A DNA stretch of 64,000 nt from positions 38,599 to 102,598 of the forward strand of contig JAPLDX010000090.1 in the NCBI GenBank assembly GCA_026391215.1. Reading direction: 5' to 3'. This DNA comes from Bacteroidia bacterium (GTDB taxonomy: Bacteria; Bacteroidota; Bacteroidia; Bacteroidales; VadinHA17). The notes under the pieces were generated by a model that made no database searches, had not been told where the DNA came from, and saw nothing but the letters and a program-made list of their open reading frames with translations. This document shows positions 38,970 through 46,533 of this stretch, in pieces. Position numbers and translations under genes: made by a program. Every line of letters begins with the position of its first letter. Within the stretch, counting starts at the first letter, position 1.

Positions 38970-40607
38970 TTATGCAGGCATATCAGGTAATTTGAAACCG
39001 TTCAGGTATTCATGCTTTACCATTGATGCTACAAATTCCTTTACATTCTTGGAACTCGGATCTTCCCTTGGTCCAAAACCACCAGGACCGGCGGCAGGCG
39101 CCTGACCACGGCCCGAAGCTGCACCGCCTGCAGTTTTTGCAGCAGCGCTTGCAGCAGCCATCATTTTACCTATATCAAACATCTCCGACCAGGTAGATAC
39201 TTTCTCTGTATCTGATATATTTGTAAACTGCATATTTTCACCGTCCCAATCCAATATCCTGTTGAGTTTTTGCAACCGTACGCCCAGGACACCCATCAAT
39301 ACCATTTCGTTGAAAGGACCTGCTTCACCGAAGTGGGATGCTGTCTTATCGCGAAGTTCAGGGTCTTTACATGCGTTAACCCAATCCATATAATGGTTAT
39401 TATCAGGAATTACCCTTAAAACCTCGGGTGATTTCGGGGTCCTTCCCGAAAGAAGGTATGCATCTGAACCATGGCTTCCTAAAATTAGTGTATCTTTTGT
39501 ACCATAAAGAGCGCAGCCTTCGCCCTGCCATGTTTTTCCTTCAGGAAGCACTCCCGGGATCATTGGGCGGAATCCGCCATCGTACCAGGTTACTTCAACT
39601 TCAGGAAGTGCCATGTATGGAAGGTTCGGACGTGCAGGGAACGTCATTTTTACTATCTGGGCATGAGGACATGCGTCTTTCTTAAGTGTTGTCGACTGAC
39701 CCTCAACTTTGACAGGATATCCCAGCTTCAGTACTTTAAATACCGGGTGCATATTGTGGCAAGCCATGTCACCGAAAGCGCCAGTTCCGAAGTCCCACCA
39801 TCCGCGGAAATTCCAGGGAGTATAGGCATTATTGTAGGGGCGGAAAGGCATGTGGGCTATCCAAAGGTTCCAATCCATAGTCTTAGGTACTTTCTGGACA
39901 TCGGTAGGAGTATCCAGACCCTGAGGCCAGATAGGACGACTTGACCATACAGCTACCTTACGTACCTCCCCTATTTCACCTGCCCATGCCCAAGCACATG
40001 CCTGGCGGACACCCGGACCGGAAGAACCCTGGTTGCCCATCTGAGTGGCTACACCCGATTTTTTAGCCAGCCTGGTCAGGAGGCGCGATTCGTAAATTGA
40101 ATGAGTTAGTGGTTTTTCAACATACACGTGCTTGCCAAGAGTCATGGCAGTTGCTGCAGGATTGGCATGACTGTGGTCAGCAGTTGCAACAACCATAGCG
40201 TCAATTGATTTTGACATTTCATCATACATAACCCTCCAGTCTTTATACCGTTTGGCACTGGGATATTTTTCAAAAGTGCCAAGTACAGGACCGTAGCCCC
40301 AGTCAACGTCACAGACAGCTACCAGCTTTTCAGTACCTGGTTTGGCAGCCATGCCAAACATGCCCGGGGATGCTGCTGCAACTTCCGGTTTGCAAATACT
40401 GCCGATATCACCGGAACCCTGGCTGCCGGCACCAACCAGTGCGACATTAAGAGTATCGCTTGGAGCCTGATATCCAAGTTTTTTGCCCATGGCAACACCC
40501 GGGATAATAGTAAATACAGCAGACGCTGCAGTTGTGGTTCTCAGAAAGCTCCTCCGGGTGAAGGTCTTGCCTCCTGTACCTTTTTTGTTAACATTTTCCT
40601 TGTCCAT
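38970..40607 (-). CDS. Gfo/Idh/MocA family oxidoreductase with Tat signal
   Basis: RRSFLRTTTAASAVFTIIPGVAMG; NVALVGAGSQGSGDIG; DAMVVATADHSHANPAATAMTLGKHVYVEKPLTHSIYE. Confidence 0.92.
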   Translation of the reverse strand: MDKENVNKKGTGGKTFTRRSFLRTTTAASAVFTIIPGVAMGKKLGYQAPSDTLNVALVGAGSQGSGDIGSICKPEVAAASPGMFGMAAKPGTEKLVAVCDVDWGYGPVLGTFEKYPSAKRYKDWRVMYDEMSKSIDAMVVATADHSHANPAATAMTLGKHVYVEKPLTHSIYESRLLTRLAKKSGVATQMGNQGSSGPGVRQACAWAWAGEIGEVRKVAVWSSRPIWPQGLDTPTDVQKVPKTMDWNLWIAHMPFRPYNNAYTPWNFRGWWDFGTGAFGDMACHNMHPVFKVLKLGYPVKVEGQSTTLKKDACPHAQIVKMTFPARPNLPYMALPEVEVTWYDGGFRPMIPGVLPEGKTWQGEGCALYGTKDTLILGSHGSDAYLLSGRTPKSPEVLRVIPDNNHYMDWVNACKDPELRDKTASHFGEAGPFNEMVLMGVLGVRLQKLNRILDWDGENMQFTNISDTEKVSTWSEMFDIGKMMAAASAAAKTAGGAASGRGQAPAAGPGGFGPREDPSSKNVKEFVASMVKHEYLNGFKLPDMPA

Positions 40608-40848
40608 GCTGATTAAATTAAAGATTTGATTATCCTGAATTGTGCAATTTATTTCCTGATAAATTACTTCTAAAAGTAATTACAAAAAGGAACATTTGTA
40701 CTAATATGAAAAAGAAAATATTTCGATTGTTTAAGAAATTAAGTTATCAGATACCTCTTCTGTTCACAAGGACTTATTTCAGCAGAATTTCTATTGCAGA
40801 TCCATAATTTAGCTCTAACTTAACCTCACTTTCATAAAAAATTGTACT

Positions 40849-41331
40849 ATGAAACGGATACTTACAATCTTAATCTTCCTTCTTGTCGGTGCAACATCTT
40901 TTGCCCAGAAAGATAAAAACACAGACAAGGAGAAAACGCAGGATAACAAGATCACTCCAGGTGCTTCTGGAGTTAAAAGAAGCATTGGATACAAGTTTAG
41001 CTCAATATCTGAGGACAAGGATCCGGGTGATGGAATATTCAGGTATAACAACGTGAATGTAACTTCTGTGTCCTGGATCTATATTGATAAAAATGACATA
41101 AAAGGAGAGGATCAGACCAACTGGTACAAGACCTGGAATGAAACTACGGGAGCCACTGGCAGAGGGCAGCTGGTTCTTGTGGCATTAAGGGGAGATAATG
41201 TAAACGTTTTCAATATAACTGATGTTTTCATAGATGGCAACGGGTACTGGAAGTTCCCGGTGAAGTATGTGTCAGGCAAATTGCCTGTAAATGATTCAGT
41301 ATATTTCAGTCACTGCGGTTCCGGCTGCTGA
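40849..41331 (+). CDS. Secreted domain, likely N-terminal part of the downstream repeat/barrel protein (frameshifted)
   Basis: Signal peptide MKRILTILIFLLVGATSFAQ; the frame terminates just inside the repeat region (HCGSGC*), while the next frame continues as SVTAVPAAEVVTEVA. Confidence 0.65.
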   Translation: MKRILTILIFLLVGATSFAQKDKNTDKEKTQDNKITPGASGVKRSIGYKFSSISEDKDPGDGIFRYNNVNVTSVSWIYIDKNDIKGEDQTNWYKTWNETTGATGRGQLVLVALRGDNVNVFNITDVFIDGNGYWKFPVKYVSGKLPVNDSVYFSHCGSGC

Positions 41332-43072
41332 AGTAGTTACAGAAGTTGCTGTTGTTGCAGAGGCTCCGATAGTTGAGGTAGTTACAGAACCTCCTGTAGT
41401 TGAGGTAGTCACTGCGGTTCCGGCTGCTGAAGTAGTTACAGAAGTTGCAGTAGTCACAGAGGCTCCGGTAGTTGAAGTGGTCACTGAGGTTCCTGCTGCT
41501 GAAGTAGTTGCAGAAGTTGCAGTAGTCACAGAGGCTCCGGTAGTTGAAGTGGTCACTGAGGTTCCGGCTGCTGAAGTAGTTGCAGAAGTTGCAGTAGTCA
41601 CAGAGGCTCCGGTAGTTGAAGTGGTCACTGAAGTTCCGGCTGCGGAAGAAGTTGTTGTAATTGCGGAAGCGCCTGTTGTCGAAGCGGCTCCTGCTGTTCC
41701 TGCAACGGAAGAAGTTGTAGTAATTGCGGAAGCGCCTGTTGTCGAAGCGGCTCCTGCTGTTCCTGCAGCGGAAGAAGTTGTAGTAGCTGCAGAAGTCCTT
41801 GTTGTCGAAGCGGCTCCTGCTGTTCCTGCAACGGAAGAAGTTGTTGTAATTGCGGAAGCGCCTGTTGTTGAAGCGGCTCCTGCTGTTCCTGCAGCGGAAG
41901 AAGTTGTAGTAGCTGCGGAAGCCCCGGTTGTTGAGGCGGCTCCTGCTGTTCCTGCAGCAGAAGAAGTTGTAGTAGCTGCAGAAGCCCCTGTTGTTGAAGC
42001 AGCTCCTGCTGTTCCTGCAGCGGAAGAAGTTGTTGTAATTGAGGAAGCGCCTGTTGTTGAAGCGGCTCCTGCTGTTCCTGCAACGGAAGAAGTTGTTGTA
42101 ATTGCGGAAGCGCCTGTTGTCGAAGCGGCTCCTGCTGTTCCTGCAGCAGAAGAAATTGTGGTAATTGCGGAAGCCCCAGTTGTTGAGGCGGCTCCTGCTG
42201 TTCCTGCCGCAGAAGAAGTTGTAGTAGCAGAAGCTCCTGTTGTTGAAGCAGTTCCTGAGGTTCCTGCAATTGAAAAGGTTGAAGAAGTTGCAGTAGTAAC
42301 GGAAGCTCCTGTCACAAAACCTGCTCCTGACACTAAAGAGACAACAGTAGCCCCTGGTCCGCCAAGAATTACAGAAACAAAACCTGCACAGGAAACAAAA
42401 GAAACGACAGTGGCTCAGGGTCCTCCGAGAGTTACTGAGACTAAACCTGTCCAGGGAACTCAAGGGACTACAGTCTCCCAGGGTACTCAGAGAGCTCCTG
42501 TGACTCAACCTGCCCGGGAGACAAGGGTAAATGAAGCTCCTGTAACCCAGAATTACTATGGATCGACGAGTGTCAGCCGCAGAAAATGTTATCGCGGTAT
42601 AATTGAGATGGGTTATGCTTTGCGTGTCAGTGAATACGGAATGAACAACTTCAGGTTTAACTTCATTAATGGTTTTAATATAGGTCATACCTCAATAGGA
42701 CTTGGAATTGGTGTCCGAAAATATTATGACAAACCAGCAAATCATCCGGACTGGCATCTTGTCTCAAGCGATGTCCAGATACCGGTTTTCCTTGATATAA
42801 GAACGACATTTTCATCAAAGAAGGTCACACCATACTTAGGAATTGGAATTGGTAATTCAACAGGCTTTGATACTGATACTGTGAAAAACAATCCTGAAGG
42901 GTTATACTTTCATGCTACAGGCGGGATCTGGTTTAATATCTCCGACAGATTTGCAGTGTTTGGTGGCTTTGCATATGAATTGCAAAGACTGGAATATGCC
43001 AAATTTTCTGATGAGATCCCTTATAAGAAATTTACCAACTCAATAAGTCTCAATATCGGCATTGCATTTTAG
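41291..43072 (+). CDS. V/P/A/E tandem-repeat protein with C-terminal outer-membrane beta-barrel-like domain
   Basis: Repeats VPAAEVVTEVAVVTEAPVVEVVTE and VPAAEEVVVIAEAPVVEAAPA, Thr/Pro linker, then CYRGIIEMGYALRVSEYGMNNFRFNFINGFNIGHTSIGLGIGVRKYY ... SISLNIGIAF. Confidence 0.8.
   Translation: MIQYISVTAVPAAEVVTEVAVVAEAPIVEVVTEPPVVEVVTAVPAAEVVTEVAVVTEAPVVEVVTEVPAAEVVAEVAVVTEAPVVEVVTEVPAAEVVAEVAVVTEAPVVEVVTEVPAAEEVVVIAEAPVVEAAPAVPATEEVVVIAEAPVVEAAPAVPAAEEVVVAAEVLVVEAAPAVPATEEVVVIAEAPVVEAAPAVPAAEEVVVAAEAPVVEAAPAVPAAEEVVVAAEAPVVEAAPAVPAAEEVVVIEEAPVVEAAPAVPATEEVVVIAEAPVVEAAPAVPAAEEIVVIAEAPVVEAAPAVPAAEEVVVAEAPVVEAVPEVPAIEKVEEVAVVTEAPVTKPAPDTKETTVAPGPPRITETKPAQETKETTVAQGPPRVTETKPVQGTQGTTVSQGTQRAPVTQPARETRVNEAPVTQNYYGSTSVSRRKCYRGIIEMGYALRVSEYGMNNFRFNFINGFNIGHTSIGLGIGVRKYYDKPANHPDWHLVSSDVQIPVFLDIRTTFSSKKVTPYLGIGIGNSTGFDTDTVKNNPEGLYFHATGGIWFNISDRFAVFGGFAYELQRLEYAKFSDEIPYKKFTNSISLNIGIAF
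41318..42290 (+). repeat. Coding tandem-repeat array: 72-nt units then 63-nt units
   Basis: About 24-aa units at the 5' end and about 21-aa units (VPA[AT]EEVVVIAEAPVVEAAPA) afterwards; many near-identical at DNA level. Confidence 0.9.
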
Positions 43073-43105
43073 AATAATATTAACCAATAAAATCAGGAAA
43101 ATAGC

Positions 43106-44143
43106 TTAATGTTCATGCCGATGATGCAGATCAGGATAATGTTTATGGATATGTTCAATTTCTTTATGCTCATGCAGATGTGAATGTTTCAGAGTTTTAT
43201 CTTCATCCCCCTCATGAATATGGTCATGATGGTCATCATCGTGACTATGCAGATGTATATGAACCATGCCCTTATGGTAATGCGTATGCCCATGTGAGGC
43301 TATATTAGTAAATACTATCCCTAGTACCAGGATTGAAAAGGAAATCATAACTATCAGAGTTAAAGGCTCTCCAAGGAATATCCAGGCTGCAAATATCCCC
43401 CAGAACGGAGCTGTACTAAATAGTATCTGACCTCTTGTTGCTCCTAAATTTTGTGCTGAAGTAACATAGAGAACTATACTGATACCGTATGAAAAGACAC
43501 CAATTAAAAGAGCTGCAGGAATATAGTTTAACTGAATTTGCCAGTTACTTAAAAACATGCCTATCGTTAAATTTGTAATACCTCCGAAAACACCTTTTAC
43601 AAACGTTATTGTCTGGGGTGAAACTCCATCTATTATTGCAGAAAAATGATTATCAAATCCCCAGGAAATGCATGCTAATAATATGAAGATTGCAGAAATA
43701 ATACCACTTGATGTTTCCTGAGAGGAAATAATAACTCCCGCACACAGAGTTAACAATATTCCAACTATTGCATAACGATCCAAATGATCTTTAAATAACA
43801 AAACTCCAAAGATTGCAGTAGCTACAAGTTCCATATTCAGCCATATGGATACAGACATGGCATTAGCGGTTTTTAAACCAATCATTAAAAACAGAGGACC
43901 CAGTATTCCACCAAAGAGGATAACTCCGCCTAAATACCTCTTCTTACTTGTTTGCCTTAATGCTTTAATCTCAGCTTTTCTGTTTTTTATTATATAGGGA
44001 AGAAATGCTAATGCCGCACCCAGATATAACAATCCCGCCAAATGGAAACTATTGAGCTGAGATAATATGATTTTACTCAATGGAGTTGCCACACCAAAAA
44101 GTAAGCCTGCAAATAATCCAATTAAGATCGATCTTATTTTCAT
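43106..44143 (-). CDS. EamA/DMT-family transporter with His-rich C-terminal tail
   Basis: MKIRSILIGLFAGLLFGVATPLSKIILSQLNSFHLAGLLYLGAALAFLP; 10-TM EamA pattern; tail HGHTHYHKGMVHIHLHSHDDDHHDHIHEGD...HHRHEH. Start re-assigned downstream of ORF-track Met. Confidence 0.88.
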   Translation of the reverse strand: MKIRSILIGLFAGLLFGVATPLSKIILSQLNSFHLAGLLYLGAALAFLPYIIKNRKAEIKALRQTSKKRYLGGVILFGGILGPLFLMIGLKTANAMSVSIWLNMELVATAIFGVLLFKDHLDRYAIVGILLTLCAGVIISSQETSSGIISAIFILLACISWGFDNHFSAIIDGVSPQTITFVKGVFGGITNLTIGMFLSNWQIQLNYIPAALLIGVFSYGISIVLYVTSAQNLGATRGQILFSTAPFWGIFAAWIFLGEPLTLIVMISFSILVLGIVFTNIASHGHTHYHKGMVHIHLHSHDDDHHDHIHEGDEDKTLKHSHLHEHKEIEHIHKHYPDLHHRHEH

Positions 44144-44144
44144 A

Positions 44145-44819
44145 CTATTTGATTCCGCGCACAAAAGAGAGCACCGGAAGCCCCAGAACACGGAACTTTG
44201 CCTGAGAAATCTCTATTTGAGAAAAACCCGATGATTCCATTATAGGTTGTAATTCTTTTAAATCATGTTTTAACATAAATCCTAAAAATAACTTTAAGAT
44301 CCTCCTTGACATAGGACGTTGCGGTAAAGCTAGATCAAGCACCAAAAATCTTCCCTGGGGTTTGAGAACACGATAAATTTCTTCAATTCCCTTATTTCTT
44401 ACCTTTTCAGACATATGGAAAATCATGAAACTGCACATTACAACATCAAAATTCTCATTCGGAAAGGGAATATCTTCAATGTTCCCTAGTTGAAATGTGA
44501 TATCCAATTTGGCCTGTGCGGCCTTTTTCTGGCTGGCTTCAATCATTACGGGGATGATATCAATCCCGAAAACACTGCCAGTCGGACCTGCCTGTCGTTT
44601 TGCTGCAAGAGTTAATGTACCGGTAGCACATCCAACTTCAAGGACACAATCTCCCGGTTTTACCAGTGCCAGGTTTATAGTCATTCTTCGCAGAGCATCT
44701 TCCCGGCCTAAGGTTATTCTTTTCATGTATTTGTCATAAGAATTCACCATTTGTTCCATTTGATTTTTAATGGTGATGTCTTCATCAGTGCTGTTTTGAT
44801 TTGATCTGTTCTCAGTCAT
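44145..44819 (-). CDS. Class I SAM-dependent methyltransferase (UbiE-like)
   Basis: GDCVLEVGCATGTLTLAAKRQAGPTGSVFGIDIIPVMIE, FDVVMCSFMIFHM, IEEIYRVLKPQGRFLVLDLALP. Confidence 0.92.
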   Translation of the reverse strand: MTENRSNQNSTDEDITIKNQMEQMVNSYDKYMKRITLGREDALRRMTINLALVKPGDCVLEVGCATGTLTLAAKRQAGPTGSVFGIDIIPVMIEASQKKAAQAKLDITFQLGNIEDIPFPNENFDVVMCSFMIFHMSEKVRNKGIEEIYRVLKPQGRFLVLDLALPQRPMSRRILKLFLGFMLKHDLKELQPIMESSGFSQIEISQAKFRVLGLPVLSFVRGIK

Positions 44820-45027
44820 TGCGTACTCCTTTCCTGATTTTTTTACACTCCAAATTTTTGCTGGTGTTTGTAATGCCTTGTTGCGTTTTTCAAAATCTAT
44901 TTATAAATGTATTATATATTTTTGCTCTCTCACATACCCTTTTAGTAATTATCGTCCTGGGGCAGAATGATCGTGAAACATGGCAACCGTCGGAATTAAT
45001 ATAGAAAGAGCTCACTTTCCTGCCTTC

Positions 45028-45138
45028 ATGACTGGAAAACAAATATTAGATACAATCGAAAAAACTGATTATAAGCTGGAACGAATTGAAACTTTATTAC
45101 CAGGAGATGATATTTACATCTATAAAGTTAAGGATTAG
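45028..45138 (+). pseudogene. Short ORF, possible methyltransferase C-terminal fragment
   Basis: ATG...TAG, MTGKQILDTIEKTDYKLERIETLLPGDDIYIYKVKD; looks like a protein C-terminus, no domain remains. Confidence 0.3.
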
Positions 45139-45193
45139 TAAAGTTATTAAAAAAAAGCTTCCAGAAGTAGTATTCCTCTTATAATGAGATCAA

Positions 45194-45489
45194 TTATTGT
45201 TTGGTGCCTTCATATTCAACATAGATATATCCGGAATATTTTGAATCGGCAATTATCTTCATCATTTTGACGTAATCAACTCTTGTCTCGTTTCCGTCTG
45301 TGTCAAAATTAACAGTCTTAGTAATTCCGGGGAAGTCGAGATTGGTAGTTTTCCCCTTTGACAATGAGAAGTGTAACGACCATTCAGCAAGAGAAATATT
45401 AAATCTCCGTTCCTGACCGGATAAATTAATACTGACAAGCTCTGCGAACAGGATTGTGATTATAAGGTGAATATTTGGAATTTTTTCAT
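45194..45489 (-). pseudogene. Internally deleted and frameshifted sugar phosphate isomerase/epimerase remnant
   Basis: Minus strand reads MKKFQIFTL / IITILFAELVSINLSGQERRFNISLAEWSLHFSLSKGKTTNLDFPGITKTVNFDTDGNETRVDYVKMMKIIADSKYSGYIYVEYEGTKQ*: N-terminal and C-terminal motifs of a TIM-barrel isomerase with the middle missing and a frameshift in the signal peptide. Confidence 0.75.
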
Positions 45490-45601
45490 TAAATTGCCTA
45501 AACCCAACTTCTATGAAAACAGTTACAATAGGTATATTTTGCTATTTATTATCAAGTAGTTTTATCTATTCTCAGGGAAAGTTAGAAGCAGATTTAATGG
45601 C

Positions 45602-46345
45602 ATGATATTTAGAAAATTACAATCCGGAACAGTCAATTTATATGTGATTATCCTTCTCATGATTTTAGGATTCTCATCCCTGCCAAGTGTTTCACAGAGT
45701 CATAAAACCATAGACCTCGAAGAAATACCTCAGAAGAAAATCCGCAAATACCTGGTATCGAGATCATTTGATCAGATGAATGACTTTTCTTCCATTCATG
45801 CCAGTTGGAAAAAGGACATCGATGCATCAGATTATAATGTCATTGAAAAAACATTTTATCTGAAAAATAAACTTTCGAATGTCTGGGATTTCTACAGGCA
45901 TATTAATCCCGTTAAAATGTGCAACGGTCGATCTATCCAGTTTGGATTACTGATATCAAAGCCTACAAACTCTGTTATATACACGAATAATCCCTATTTA
46001 CCTGAAATTGATACTGGTCAGGTTTATTTTCTCAACATAAGACTGATGAAAGGACTATTCAATATTCCAGTCGCATTTGAGATTATCAATATTGACCAGA
46101 AACAACAAATAGTAGAGTTTAGTTATATCGATAATAATAAATCGCTGGGGAAACAGACCATACAGTTTTTTGATAATGGAGAGGGTCGCACAAAAATTGT
46201 CCATCGGAGTTATTTTAAAAGCGAATCTTCGCTTCGTGACAATTTACTTTACCCCCATTTTCATAAAAAATTCATTAAGGATTTCCATAGAAATATAAAG
46301 CAACTTATTAAAAGTAATAAGCTTACTTTCCCCATTTTAAATTAA
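45602..46345 (+). CDS. Hypothetical secreted protein
   Basis: N-terminal hydrophobic segment, 247 aa; no family recognised. Confidence 0.5.
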   Translation: MIFRKLQSGTVNLYVIILLMILGFSSLPSVSQSHKTIDLEEIPQKKIRKYLVSRSFDQMNDFSSIHASWKKDIDASDYNVIEKTFYLKNKLSNVWDFYRHINPVKMCNGRSIQFGLLISKPTNSVIYTNNPYLPEIDTGQVYFLNIRLMKGLFNIPVAFEIINIDQKQQIVEFSYIDNNKSLGKQTIQFFDNGEGRTKIVHRSYFKSESSLRDNLLYPHFHKKFIKDFHRNIKQLIKSNKLTFPILN

Positions 46346-46372
46346 TGTGAATAAAAAGGTATAGTCATGCAA

Positions 46373-46533
46373 ATGGGAAAGTTAAATAAGAAAAATACAA
46401 TTTTAAAAAAGTAACTATTGTTATTTTCAGTCTGCTCTTCTTACTGACTGGAGAAGGTCTTTCAATGACTACACAACAGGATATCAAAGGCGCTAAGGAT
46501 CATCCTGGCAGATCCAGCCGATGTATTAAGCTT
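46373..46533 (+). pseudogene. Truncated remnant of a secreted OmpA/DUF4892-like protein
   Basis: MGKLNKKNTILKK then one-base frame change to VTIVIFSLLFLLTGEGLSMTTQQDIKGAKDHP, resembling the start of mature DUF4892/OmpA proteins (DIxGSKDHP), then unrelated sequence. Confidence 0.45.

Noticed and set aside
41296-42688. Long minus-strand ORFs (345, 460 and 214 aa) opposite the tandem-repeat gene
   Set aside because: Low-complexity antisense translations (STTGAS..., RSRFNNRRF..., QEQQEPLQQQ...) created by the in-frame repeat; plus-strand frame ends in a sensible barrel domain.
45511-45603. 30-codon ORF MKTVTIGIFCYLLSSSFIYSQGKLEADLMA
   Set aside because: Signal-peptide-like but too short to call as a gene; mentioned only as part of the decay zone.
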